NCBI GenBank assembly: GCA_018881555.1
Contig: JACAXG010000050.1
Location: 4,464,001-4,528,000 of the forward strand
Source of the DNA: Amblyornis subalaris
Lineage: Eukaryota > Chordata > Aves > Passeriformes > Ptilonorhynchidae
DNA length: 64,000 nucleotides
Reading direction: 5' to 3'
Positions within the stretch are counted from its first letter, which is position 1. Each line of letters begins with the position of its first letter. Shown here piece after piece: positions 39,501-53,000 of this stretch. The notes under the pieces were generated by a model, which worked only from the letters and a program-made list of their open reading frames with translations, was not told the DNA's origin and did not search any database. A program made the position numbers and the translations under genes.

Positions 39501-42500
39501 GNACATTCAGCTTAGGAGAATTATTTTGGGGTATTTGTGTAAGTCAGTTTAGAAGAAGACAAATAGAGCACACTGTGTTTTTAAGTCCAGTGGGAGAAGA
39601 GTAAACAAGTCTCTAAATTATGTTACACAAGCTGAGTCCCTATGATCTCTTTGTAGATGTGATGGTGCTTGCANTACAAGGAGCAAGAGATAATCTAAGG
39701 AAATCATTTTCACAGAGACAGGGTGAGAAGTAGATGTGCAGATATATTCTAACAACCATTTATTTTGCACAGAGAATAATTAAGCAGACTCAGAAACACA
39801 TAACACCATTTTCCAGCAGAGTATTGGTGACAGAAGTTTTATCTTTGACAGTTTGCAGAGCAGAGCTCATTCAGGAGGAGCACTGGGCTAAGAGTGAAAT
39901 GGCTATTCAGAGCTTAAATNATCAGAAGCCTGGAAGATGGCACAGGTAGGTAAGAGCAGGACTGAGAACACTGGTGGAAAGGGCCTCATCTCAGCCCAGG
40001 AAAGAAGTTTGCAANAGCAGGACCACTTCCCTCAACACATGCCTCATTTGAGGCCAAGAGCAAAGGAGAAGTGTAGAANCAGTCTCACCAACATGTGCTG
40101 GGATTTTTCTTTGCCGTTTGGGTTGATGGCATTTGCTGTNTAAAACAGAAAAAGCAGTTCATTTNATTCTCACCCTGTGCCCTGACAAGACTGACTATTT
40201 AAACCACTCCAAATGATGTTTCTCTATTTATTTTTTTTTCTTCATTCTTGAAGACTGTCCTCTCTTCCCAGACTATCTATTCCACTGGTCCANTGTCCTC
40301 CTTCAAAGAAAGAAGTGTTACAAAATAAACTAGCAAACAAACTGCATCCAGCAAAACAACTTTATTGTGAACATTAATGAGGCTGTAGAACAGAATGGGA
40401 GAGCACAGGGGCAATGGGGAGCTCACCCCGCTCAGCACAGCAGAAAAAATAATGCCACCTTAAGATGGCTGCATGGCATGACTTGTTATCTTTTCTACTC
40501 TAGAGAGTGGTTTACTTAGATCCTTTTGGCTGACTTTGCCCTGAGGTTCGGGTTTGTCAGATTCCTGGTCTTCCTGTTGGTCTGGACTCTCCAGTTGGTT
40601 CACATACTAAATGTTCACCATAAAATTCAATCTTTTTAATTTAAACCAAACCGTGGGTGTGTCTAGCCTTGAACATCCACCAGCTTGGAGTAACCTGCAC
40701 TGTGGTGACACACTGCTGAGAGGAACTGTGACTTTAGCAGTTAATACACTGGGGAAGGGGGATCTGTGTTTTGTCCTCTCCTGCCCTGCACCCTATNCTT
40801 ACTGTATGATGGTTTTCAACTCATTTTAGCCTTTCCAAATATCAGTTGCCCTGTCTGTAAAACTTCTCTTCCTTCATGTTTAATGACCATAAATGCTCAG
40901 AGGGCTTGAAATAAAATCCAAGGCAAAATGAAAATACACAGATGATACACTGGAGTGCTGAAAATGCTTAAATATTTGATCTCTCTCTGTCACACTGGAA
41001 GAGTCCAGGTANTTTTCAGAGTTTCCTGCTGTTTTCAGTAGGGGATCCTGCTGAACATTTTCCTCCACTCCCAGATTGCAATGACATTATCATTTAGAAT
41101 TTAGAAAACCAAAGCAATTTGCTGCCCTGCTGCTGGGCCACACTGCTGTCAGCTTGCTGACTTACTTTGGACATCTGGAAGATGTTGTTTCTTAATGGCA
41201 GTTTTTGGAAGGCAGAGCTGATGATGCGTGTTTATAGCACAGGCTGCTGCTGCTAAAGCCAGTACCTGGGNGAGTTACTGTAAAATGAGAATGTTCTGGC
41301 ACCATGAGAGTCACTGCAGCAATTTGGGATGCTAGCAGACAGCATTTGCTGAAGCTGCTGTCACAGGTGGGGAGCAGTGCTAGATTTCTACTCGGATGAA
41401 TAACTCCTTGTAACTTTGGCAAGGCAACGAGTAAGGTGGTGAGAGATCTAGGAGGTCACCTTGCAANGATACAGAATTAGGACAATTACTTTTCTGCAGG
41501 TTTCTCAGCCTGCGGAGACCTTACNGAGTTGTGAAGAGCAGTGGGCCACCAAGATGCCTTCAGAGCAGGTACAGTGTGATTGAGAAACATTGCTGTAATG
41601 CAGGATATTGCTCCTCCAGCAGCATGGANGCAAAAGCAGAGAGCTGAAGCAGCGCAACTGGAATGTGTGTCTTCCCTCAGCAAGCGAGGGTTTTCATAGC
41701 TATGTGGTGCTAAGGAGCAAGTCCTCTTAAAACCTAACTTAGGCCAGAAAAATCTATCTTAGCTAAACTGATTCTGATGATATTAGAAAACAAAAGTATT
41801 TTTTGTTCCCTCCCCCCTTTTTCTTTTTTTGTACCAGAAAGAGAAAAGACAGTGAGAAACTAAGGAGACCAGCTTAGTGTTATTGCCAGTACAAACTACC
41901 AAAAATCTTGATTGTTTCTAAGAGGTGGCACTAAATATGAAAATTACTTCCCACACTTACTGCTATGTGCTGCTGGGCTGATGAAGCTTGAAACCTACAT
42001 GCAAAACCAATGCAGTAAAATCTTGACATGTTGCTGTGTCTTCCTTTTAAGGAGCACATTGGTATTTTGTACGGACAACGTGAGACAGCTGAACAGGTTT
42101 AAATCTTTGACTTTGCAAGAATGAATCACATCAGATACAAAAGCTGCAACTGTTCAAAATTATGCTTGGAGTAACTGTTTTTTTGACTCCACTGTATAGG
42201 TGAGCAAGCATTTCTTACTTAAAGAGGAAAAAAGGGGATTAATCAAATTTTAAGGCTTGACATCGTATNAACCTCATTATACCATTTAGCATATTCCAGG
42301 CAAGAAGTGCCACCCATCTGTCAGCTTTATTGTTGAAGAACAACATGATTGTTTGAAAGACCTACAAGCATTAGAAAATTTTCACAGGCCTTGGTAAACA
42401 GCATGCTGCCCTTTTTATTTTAAGTTTCACTTGTTTCACATCCCAATCATTTTGTCTGGTTAAGCCTGTGTTTGCAGGTTAGACATATGGAAGTAATGAC

Positions 42501-45500
42501 TTATTCTTGTTTTGATATGCTCGTATAGATTTTGTCAGTCCCAAATTCAGGAATTCACTCCATTTTAGGGACATGCTAAAGCATAACTTAAAATTTAATC
42601 TGAAATCAGCAGAAATTGAGCATGTTTCTGTGTATTTGTTAGTAATGTAATTTGAAGTATTTCCGTGCTCAGGATGTTTTCATATTGTTCAATTTCTAGA
42701 CCCTGAGAATGTTTCTCAGGGCTCTTGATGGACCTTCCCTACTATCCATAGGAAGAGCTATCTGAGTAATAGTGTCAGCTACTCTTTCCACCTCTGGAGC
42801 CCTCTTGTTCATTTCTCTAAGCTTCATGTTACAGCTTATCTTGCATCAGGTACTAGGGAGTTATCAAGGATCCCTGACCTGGCTAACCTCATGCCCACTG
42901 GGTGGGCACTTTGTTGACAGTCCTTATCACACCAGACACGTGACTCATACTGCGTTTTTCCCCGATGTATTTGGACTTTTCCATCTGGTCATTCTCATTC
43001 CACAGTAGCTTTTCTAGGGCTGCTCTATGTCAGACTACAGGTATCCTGCACTCAGCTCTCTGTTTCAGTCTCTCTTCAACAACCCTGTCACTCTGTCTAA
43101 GTAGTAGGCAGCAAAACCACATGTACAATTATAGTTACTTTTCCAAAACTGTGTGTGCCCACACCTAGCTATCACTTTCATCATCATTAGATCTCATTTT
43201 GATAGCTGGGTTTCCTGTTTTTCAAGCTCTGAAGTGCATCGCTTTAGCCTTTTATAGTAGCTTTTGCCTTTTATCTCCATGACTTCTCTTATATTGTAAA
43301 CTGGAGGCAGTTTTTCCAGTAGTAGTCNCATCAGCCCTGTAAATACACCTAAAGGTCTGGTTTTATTGCCATAACAATCAAGAAATATACANCCTTTTGT
43401 CCTGAACAAACCACTTCTTCATTCATCTCCTGTATTGTTTTCAAAATCACTGCTTTCACAGCTTCAGGTAACNTTGTGTTTGAGTGTAATCTGTAGTCTA
43501 GATATATTATTCTAGATATATGACCTTGCTTTTGGCTGCATTAAGTCTACTACATCTGGTTAAACAAAGTTTAATAAAGTCCAGTAAAGAGTAGGAACAT
43601 GTCAGCTCTCTTACTGCTTGGGTCTTCCCTCTACTGTTTTACAATTTTGCATAAAAGTATTTTGCTCCTTGCTGGCTGTTTGTTTTGCTGATGGCACCAT
43701 GTCTGATCAGTTTCATTTGATTACTATAAATAGAAGATTTTAAGGAAAAATATTAGTAACTTTGAGGATATTAAAAAGACCATCAACAATTTACGGGTGT
43801 TATATTGATGGAAATTGGCACTATGTTTTCTGCCTCATCAGTTCCAGAACTTGACTAGCTAACCTGAAAGATTCTTTTGCATATAAAAGAAAGTTCTTAT
43901 CTTCATTAACATCTTTTCCACCAGCGCTTTTTTTTTGCTGTCATCATCCTGAGAACAGTTTCAAAGTGTATCTTATGAAGGACTGTTTGCATAATCTAGT
44001 ATCAGTTCTGAATTTAATGCAAATTCTGATCAAAAGGAAGCAAAACCAGAAGTGCTGCAAACTTCTATTACAANTAATTTGGTCCAAAAATTTAACACTA
44101 TTCTTCAGCATAAATTTGTGATGAAAAATATTGCAAAAATCTCAGTATGTTGTACCATAATCACACATAATGTTAAGTAGGAAGGTGATGCCTTTTCAAG
44201 TACAAGAGGAAATAAATGCTATACAACCTAATTCGTACTGAAAAGTAAAAAAAACCTCCAAAAATGAAAAATCAGAAAGCCAAAACAAAACAGCATAAGA
44301 TGCAGTGAAAGGAGATTACAACAACCAAAGAATTTACTGAAGTGAGATTCTACGGTTAAGTTACCAAGTTTTCAAATTTTAATTCAGAAATNACTTGATT
44401 ACAATATGTTGAATATTGCTACAAGTAGTAACCATTGGTGCAAGGCTTGCTTACCTCACAGAAAAAGCAGCAGCAGACACCGGCAGCTGGCAAATAAGGT
44501 CAGGGGAAATACAAACCCAAAATAAGGGATATCCTCCTCTTCAAGGAAGGTTGGTTGGCACCTACACCAAATTATTTATGGACCTGAAGAATCTTTATCT
44601 GTCCATGTGGAAGATACACACGGAACCCAAGTGATTGGTCTTAGGGCAGCAGTAACTGGGTAAAATTCAATGGACTACGGGAAAAAAGTAAATAATTGTT
44701 TCCTACGTATAAATTAGAGGCCCCACATTGCAAAAAAACCTGACAAGATCATGCACAAAGAGATTAGTTAAGAAATCTTTAGTAACTACTGATTTTGGAT
44801 GACTTAAATGAGGCTGACAGTAGACAAAAATTTCACATCTCCAACTATCTTCTTTCACACTAAGCTATAACCATCCTCTGTAATAACTCCTAATGTACAA
44901 AGGTGTTTATGCAACCTAGGTAATAACACTGCTGCATGATCTATATCTTTATTATAAAAGCAGCTGAGGACAATTTTTTACCTTCTGAATCATCAGCATA
45001 TTGTAATGCTGAAACCAGAAAAATTAGAAATATTCTAATGTCATTTCTGGTTTTAAAGTCTGTGACNACAATTGAAAAAATTCAGAGGACGAATAGTCAC
45101 AGAAAATGCCAAGCTTATGCAACAAAAACATTAGCTGAGAGAAAAGATTTAGGTAAAAGTCTTTCTTTAAAAATACACCTAACCATGTACTAGTTTGGAG
45201 GGTACAAATTTTAAAAACAGTACAGAAATTTTTTTTCTCTTTTTCTGCTTATCCTCTTCAAAACCAATCATACATTTTCGGTGTACAGGGAAAAAAGAAG
45301 ATTCAATAAGTGAAAAAGTGACAGATTTTGNAAAGGAAAATGCCATCCGCCCTAGTAAGGAACTTCTAGAAAGTCCTGTAATTTTGCTATCCTAAATAAA
45401 TATCACACGACATGAAGAAAAAGTGAACTTGCATCAGAAGTGCTGGTCAGGACATCAGGCAATAACAGCAAGCCTGCAGGAACACTTTCTTGATGTGCCA

Positions 45501-45824
45501 AGTGTGAGGCGTCTGAAATAATGGTGTGCCTNGGGCAGCCCTCTCCTTCTGAGCTGGCCCTGCCACGCTGCCATCGAAGTTATCAGAGAGGAACAGACAC
45601 TTGCAGGGCATGAGTCAGACAGATGCTTTACTGCCTGTGTCTAAGGCTGGATGAGACACGGTTCAGCCAGTAAGATTACAGGAATTTCACTGAATCCCTT
45701 TGTGCTACAATTTTTCCCAGTTGTTTTCTGGTTTGGTGGTTTTTTTTGCTAAAACAACTGCTTTCAAATGCTGATAATTTGTTTTTGCAGGAATTGCAAT
45801 GTGGAAGCATCCTCTGTAAAAATA
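33505..45824. other. Gene-free intergenic region up to the IL20RA 3' end
   Basis: Apart from the CTCF-type motif I see no supported feature. A TTATTATTATTATACTATAT repeat tract is at 35459-35495, a pyrimidine-rich tract at 41800-41830 and a T/A-rich tract at 45820-45880. Open frames such as 37221-37706 (+) carry no recognisable domain. Confidence 0.5.
33704..33722 (+). promoter_or_regulatory. Strong CTCF-type binding motif
   Basis: GACCGCCAGGGGGCGCCAG closely fits the vertebrate CTCF core (consensus recalled as TGGCCACCAGGGGGCGCTA, same strand). It sits in a small CpG-containing island (about 33.68-33.80 kb) in otherwise AT-rich intergenic DNA, between SLC35D3 and IL20RA. An insulator or loop-anchor role is inference from the motif. 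Confidence 0.65.
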
Positions 45825-45830
45825 TTTATT
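45825..45830 (-). promoter_or_regulatory. IL20RA: Candidate IL20RA polyadenylation signal
   Basis: AATAAA on the minus strand (TTTATT on +), about 285 nt beyond the IL20RA stop codon. The first strong hexamer downstream; surrounding sequence is very A/T-rich, so other sites are possible. Confidence 0.4.
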
Positions 45831-46114
45831 TCTTTATATTTTTTCTTTTTATTTTTTTTTAATTAAAAAAAAAGAATATAACTTCCCAACAATCATATTT
45901 TACACAAAAGGTTTATGATGGAAGTCAAAATCATTTATATCACACCTGGAAACTCTTATAAATAATATGAATATATGAATATAATGAATAAATTGTTCAA
46001 CTGTGATGGTTCTGAAAAGTCAATACATTAAGATGTCTGCTCCCCTGAGTCCATTACTCTCTTTAGCAAAGTAAACAAGATTTTGCATTTTTGAGTATTT
46101 TAGAAAGTTACTTC

Positions 46115-47029
46115 TCAGTCTTCCATTTCNACATGAAGTCCCCATTGTTCCTTAAACTGCAGGAGATACATTTCTTGGTCCTCAGATGATTCACCAGATA
46201 CCTCTTTCTCATTGAGTCTGAACAAAATTCCCTCTTTGTCAGGATCATCACACTTGAATAGCTCTTCACACACCTGATTTCCAACCCTGGACAACGTAGG
46301 AATATACAGTCTTCCACTGTGAGGATCCCAATCAACTAATATGGTCTGTTCACCTTCTTTCTCTGTGAGGTCCTGTGTGATTTTTTCCAGCTGATGATAG
46401 GATGTTTGCCCAGATTTTTCAGTATCCAGGTCCACAAAGTTGATATGGGTCTCACTTGGCAATTCATCTGCTGCATCAACCACCTTCAAATTAAATTCCT
46501 CTGTTTCTTGTTCCNAACAAAGGTCTGCTACTCTCACCTCTATTTGGGGGGAATATGGCTGTCCTTCTTCCATATCAACCAAGTCCCACAAGGCAATCTG
46601 TGGCTCACCCCGTAGNCCCCTGAGGGCAGAAAACGTCTCTTCTAGTTTCTGACTAGGACTGAAGTCTTCAGCCCTTACATCATGTTCATACTCTACAACC
46701 CCTGCATTTTTCTCTCTCAAAGTATTCTGTGTTCCAGACTGGCCACAAGATGTCCAGTTTCCAGTCTGGTCCCCTTCCACTAAAATATCTTCCTTGTGTG
46801 AAAGCTCTTCANGTGAAATATCAAGCAAGTATTTTGTTTTCAGCACTTGTTTAGAAGGCAAGTCCTTCCCTTCAGTGCCATTGTAAACAGTGGAGTAATG
46901 GGGACTTTTCCTTTCTGACAGATGACTGGATTCCTTAAAGTCATCCCCTTTAACAGTGATAGGGTTGAGCACTATTTTTTCACTTGGTATGCAAACCCAT
47001 TCCTTGCATTTGTCAGTGCACTGCCATAC
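46115..47029 (-). CDS. IL20RA: IL20RA exon 7: cytoplasmic tail and stop
   Basis: Acceptor TTACTTTCCAG, phase 0. Encodes VWQCTDKCKEWVCIPSEKIV onward, 304 residues, TGA stop at 46115-46117. The EKIV.NPIT block corresponds to human EKIVINFIT. A YLLQ motif 15 residues from the end is of the YxxQ type that docks STAT3. Ns at 46130, 46515, 46616 and 46812 leave a few codons ambiguous but do not break the frame. The middle is rich in Glu, Asp, Ser and Thr and evolves fast. Confidence 0.93.
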   Translation of the reverse strand, partial: VWQCTDKCKEWVCIPSEKIVLNPITVKGDDFKESSHLSERKSPHYSTVYNGTEGKDLPSKQVLKTKYLLDISXEELSHKEDILVEGDQTGNWTSCGQSGTQNTLREKNAGVVEYEHDVRAEDFSPSQKLEETFSALRXLRGEPQIALWDLVDMEEGQPYSPQIEVRVADLCXEQETEEFNLKVVDAADELPSETHINFVDLDTEKSGQTSYHQLEKITQDLTEKEGEQTILVDWDPHSGRLYIPTLSRVGNQVCEELFKCDDPDKEGILFRLNEKEVSGESSEDQEMYLLQFKEQWGLHXEMED

Positions 47030-50000
47030 CTGGAAAGTAAGAAATACTTTGAGTGAAGTATAATAAAANTACCATCTTGCTGCTTCTTATACTGTCATAT
47101 ACTTTTAAAATATAAGGCTAGGTTAGACCTTATTAGGAGGTTATTTCAATCTGGGGAAGAAGAAAATTCATCACATAGACATTCAGGAGTGTCGATAAGT
47201 TCCCCTTTTTTTATTCTATCCAAAGTAAAACTACATTATGATCAGTTATAATATCCCTTTCCTCATCTTCCCCATATCAAAATAAGGATCAGAACAATTC
47301 TGTCATATACTGGGGTTTTTTCCACTAGCATAAACTCATGTGACTTTGGAGAAAATATCAGTCTTGTTCTTGGATCAAAGATTACCAACTCTATTCCACT
47401 CTTTTTAACCAGTGAAGAGGAAATGTAGTCAAAACCAAGTCCCACAAGCAGTGTCAGGTGACATGTTCAGGTACAGCTTACAGAGAATAAAATAATACCA
47501 GGTTTCCCTTCAGACAGGAAGATACACATCAGCTTGAAGTGCAGTGTATGGAGCCTGCACTGTGCAGTCTGCCACAGGCTGCTTTTGTGACTCTGTGAGA
47601 ATTCATCTAGTTACACAACAGGGATCTTTCTGAAATGAGTAGTATTTCTAAGAGGAATAAACACTGTGTGGGCAGTCACTAAAATGGAGTGAATAGGAAA
47701 AACCACCAGAAGCTGCATTTCAGTGCTTTCAAGCTTGAACGGAAGACTGAGACCACTAAACGATATACCAGGTAGTCTGAAAGGTCCCACAGGTCAGAAG
47801 TGCTGGACCAAAACAAACTGCTTATTCCACACCCCCTCAACCACACAAGGTGCCCATGTGGAGTAGTCTGTACACTGGGAAAGCCAGAGAGCATCACTAA
47901 AATACCAGGTCTATACTAATTTGTTACCTTAACACCGAGTCCAGAAGAGCAGAAATAAAATTGAAGCTTCAAGATGGTCATTAAAAAGTGCAATGAACAT
48001 CAAAAAAATTCCCAGCATTCAAATTACATCTTTATGAGAGGAAAAACCTTNTGGAATTAAGAGTTTAGTCTGCTACTGAGTGGGAATTTTTCACTAGTTA
48101 GCTCTTTATGCTCTTGTACTATAAGGAGCTGTGTTCTGCTAGCTCTTCAAGAGACCAAGCTATCTCCCCATACCAGGCCCTGCATCCCAGGGATAAAGAA
48201 CGACAGACCTTTTACTGGAGCCTGTAGTGACAAGGGACAATGGTTTTAAACTGAAAGAAGGTCCATTTAGACTGGATATAAGGAATAAATTCTTCACTGT
48301 TTGCACNGTGAGGCACTGAAATAGGTTTCCCAAGAAGCTGTGGATGCCCCATAATCNCAAGTGTTCGAAGTCAGGTTGGCTGGAGCTTTAAGCAACCTGA
48401 TCTAGTGACAGATGTCCTTGCCCATGTCAGAGCAGTTAAACTAGATACCTCTGAAGGCCCCTACCAACCCAAACCACTCTGTGATTCCACAGTTCTGTAA
48501 TAAAGCCAGTGCCTCATCAAGTGCAGGAGGTGTCTTGTGCACATCTGAACACACTGCAGCAGTAGCTGCTCTACTTCTGGAGGGCCCTTCCGGACCCACA
48601 GTTCCTCTGTGAAGATTTCTCTTGTCACCTCTGTGCTGGTCTAAACTTCTCCAGCAAGATTAGCATGTTGAAACCAAGTGCCTTGTATCTCCCATCACAC
48701 GGTGCCACGCAGATTGGATTAACATTGAAGTGTTCATTCATTATTGTAATTGCATATTTACAGTTGAGCAACTTGTTTAAAGATACCTGTGAGAAAGTTC
48801 TGCTGAGCTCATGAGCTGGAAACCAGTAACATTTCATAGACTCTGTGTGTTCTTTCTCAAAGTCAACAAAATTTACAGCACTAAGAAATTTGCAAACATT
48901 TTTTTCAGAAAGCGTACTTGGGCTGTCTAAATAACAGAATGTGTTTGCTTATACATTTTTGGGTATTAGGAAATGGTACAGTATTTGAAAATATTCTTGA
49001 AATCCACATTAAATTATCTGTANAATGCAAGTGTTAAATCCTTCACAATCACAATTAAGTGGAAAAATCTGGTAATATTTCTCCAAGAAAACATCACGGA
49101 GTTTCTATACTGCTTAAATGTCTTCCCTTCTTGCTTCTGAATTCAACAAATTAATAACTTCCATTCAACTGAATATCTATAGTGCTTCATCTTAGATAAA
49201 TTTATGGAGTTCTGACATCCCAACAGACCTTCCCTAGTGCATCTCAGACCTTGCTGAAGGCAATGACTCTTCCCAAACCAACAGCTCTGTTCTGATCCTT
49301 CTTAGCTCTGGNCATCTTTTCAGATCTGGTCATCTTTTTAGACACAGTTGCTAACTTGAGTTATTACTCTGTTTTTCTTGTGTTTAATAANCCTCAATGT
49401 GGGGGGTTTTTTGCTTGATCTCAGCGGCAACTAGAGCTTTTATTTGGAGGTAGCCATGGTTTCCTCCAAACCTACTCAGAACCTTGGGTAACACACAGCT
49501 CTGCTGTGAGTGCCAAGGTTGGCAGTGATCTCCTGCAACAGAAGACACTTACCAGGTTTGTTGGATGTTTTTGTTCGTGGACGTGAATATACTTGTGCAC
49601 ACAATAGCATGTCACTGAAATAAAAAGGAGAGCCAGCATGATAGGCATAACATATCCAAATGTGATTGTTATAGTCTTGTCTTCTGTTTTATCTGTTAAT
49701 AAAACAAAAGTTTTCATTGTAACAAGCAACTTTTTAATGTAGTCAGACCACAANGTGTGCATTCACCACATTGGTTTTGGAATACAGAATGCAAANGTTT
49801 AAGATAAACTAGGAAATTAAAAAAAGTACATTTGAGCTATAGGACAGTTTTTATTATTGTCTAAATTATAAATTTAATTCTAACGAGAAGTAACAACCCC
49901 ACCCTTAGGTTCTCCTGTTGCCAACTTCAGACTTACCCCGCTCTGCCACTCCCAAACGTCATTCAAGGAGAAAAATACATTCTCCATGCACTAAAACTCA

Positions 50001-53000
50001 AAGAACGCAGATACTTTTCTTCAGAGGTATTGACATACCTTCCAGTCAGTCCCAGCTATGTTTTATTAGAGGCAAAGATTTTTTCATTGGTACAAGTGCA
50101 CAGAGAAAGGAGAAACCATGCTAATTATCACTCCCAAAATGGATACATAAAAAACTCACGAACTCAATCACCATGGTTTTTTCTANCTTGCATCTTCTTT
50201 TTTTAATTTGCCAGCTTTCACATACCTTTCAATGTAGCAATGCAATGTTCCTTGGAAAAGCTACTGTCCAAAAGTGGTGTGGTGACATGTATCTGTGCAC
50301 TGACACAGTAAGCTGTCCCAGGTTCTAACCAGGGCACAACCAAGGTGTTGTTGCTGATGGAGAAGAACCACTGGAAGACATTAAAAAATATTTTTCCTCC
50401 CCTTTACCTCCTCAGCTACAGAAGGGTCACAAGCACACATGTTTTGTGGAAAAATTAATGATACTGTAAGAGCTGCCAGCTGCATCTTTTTTTTCCAAAT
50501 GCAATCAATATTCAANTTACTTATTAAGTCACATCCTCTCTGTACATTTTCTCTTCCAATCAAACATTCTTGTACAATTACTGAACAATTTCATGCTTCA
50601 TATGAAGCAGGACCATGGGCCACTACTGGCCCACATTCTTGTGCTGATGTTGCAACAAAGCTAAAGCACCACCCCAGTCCTGACCTGAAGCATAAGCCAA
50701 TGAAAGGCACACAGTATGGTTCCACAAAATATTTCAAACTGGGATGTTCTGGCAAAGATAATAGCCTTAGGATTACAGGTCTTATGTAGACCTTGGAGTC
50801 CAAAATAAAGTAATTGCTNTATGTCCTGCACCTTTATGGAAAAAAACCAAACCAACAAACCAACCAAAGAAAAAACCCAAACCAAACAAACACAACTACC
50901 CAAAACACCAAACCAATTTTGTCTACACTTTTGCTAATCTTGGCATTTCAAGAAGCACAGATTTAATAGGAGTAGTTCTAAAGCCTTGTCAAAGCTTACC
51001 CGCTTCTTTGTTTTCTTGTTGAGGACAGACACGTTATACTGTAGGCCAGGATACACTTGAAGCAGAGATATGGATTCTTCCTCTGGACTTCTCTTCCACT
51101 TCTCAGGAGGAGTCAGAATGATTGAAATAGATTTATCAGTAGAAGATACACTTACCATGGGTGGATCAATTTTAGCTGGAAAAATGAACATGTAGAAAAA
51201 GCAGTCAAATTCAGCAGAGGCACTGACTTGATCAGTTTCTTAAAACTGATTATATTAAAATTTTGCGGTGTTTGAGGGAGTCTAAGTAGAGCTTTGAACA
51301 ATTTATTTATATTGATAGAAAATTATTCGATCAGATAACGAAGAGGATCTTTACAGTGAGAATGGGAACACTGACTTGGAATTTTGCCTAGGAATTCCTG
51401 GGACTTCACAGGATAAACAACCTTGAAACTCAATTTACTAAAACAAGCTAAATTACCAGTATGCTCTCAGATTATCTGGCACAGATAAGAGATATTGGGC
51501 TCTAGAGTATGCTTACTGATTGGTTTAATAAAGCCTTTTCAAAATCAGAGTTATTTATACCGTGAATGTGTCACAGCTTTTATTTGCCTTGAGTAAGGCT
51601 TTACCATAGCATAATAGAGTATTCAGTACATACAAGACTACATATATATATATATATATGACAAACCCACACATTTATCCAAATTCCAATTTGATTACTT
51701 CAATTACTTCTGACAAAACCATAAATGTGAAATAACTGCAAAAAAAATGTAACTTCATGTTAAAATTGAAGTATCATATGCTATGAAGGCACATGCAGTC
51801 TGAGCACACAGTATTCATCAAGGCCCTTGAACACCTGGCTGTGTGCTTAGCTTTCCTTACTGTCTGTGAGGGGGTTGAATCGCATGGTCTCCACCCAGTC
51901 AGAGCACATCCCATCCAGGAAGGCTTTAACGCTTGCGTAGTATTGTTCTTCGTGGTCAGAGGTCTCNCTGGAGAGGTCACACCATGTTCTGTTTATATTC
52001 CTGCATTCTGGCTTTCTAATCCACTTGCCAACACCGTATCTATATTGGAAAAGAAAGAGGAAAGAGCTGTACACAAGCTATTTCCATTCAATTAGTCACC
52101 TGACAATATAATTTTCTCTGCTGTATCACGGCTGATAAAAGAGTTTGTGTGGNTAGCAGAAATCTGCCATTTCAAGGAATGCCATCTTCAGCTGAGATGC
52201 AGCACAAGACTATCACAAGTTTTTAACGAAAAACAAATCAGAGTAGGCCCTATCCAGAAGAAGCCAGATGGAACCATCTGGGATGTTACTGATACCAATC
52301 TAAGTCAAGTTTGCTTGTGCAGACNGGAGATCTCTCAACTTCAGTCTCCACTTTTTAAACTCTAAACACACGATAACAGAGACAGGATAACTACTTATAT
52401 AGAGACAAAGAGTTCTGTCAGAATGGTCAGTGACTCATCCTCAAGTATGGACAGAGATGATGCTCAGGGTCTCCAAGAGGAGNGACATGAGACTACTCAT
52501 TCCTGGCNNTTGCCTTTTTTTCCAGTTTAAGAGAAAGACTCAACTGGAATACAATGAACTTCAAAACCCTTCTAGGTAAAAAAGAGCCATATATCTGCTA
52601 CCAACAATGCCTTGGTACTCACCAGCTCTTATACACTGGCAGAACAAATCAAGATTTCCTTGGAAAATTCCTGTTTGGATTTGCTCAGAAGCTCCTGCTC
52701 CTCAAATTCACATGAAGAACTCCCCTTTGGCTGCTAATTAGTAAGGGCATGTGGCAGCTTCTGCCTGACTGCAGGACAGGATCACTCACCANCATTTTCC
52801 ACCTATCTCAAGGCCTTGCTCTCCTGGGTGGGTAGAGGCACCCATGAGTGTTTTTGTATTCAGTGTGAAAGATGGCCATACCTNTGACTACAGTAGACTA
52901 CATGGACCAGCTGGCCCTGCACAGTCAGTGTAGCCAGTGCTCTCTGAGCATTTTACCTCCTACACAATTGTCCTGGTTCTGGTCAAGGATGGGGTTAATT

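Noticed and set aside
46394..46652. Plus-strand frames of 70-73 codons
   Set aside because: Shadows of IL20RA exon 7 on the other strand.
52617..52800. Two donor-like ACTCACC sites on the minus strand that could mark extra IL20RA exons
   Set aside because: They lie in intron 2, where exon 2 (phase 2 out) and exon 3 (phase 2 in) already join cleanly; no matching acceptor or conserved peptide.
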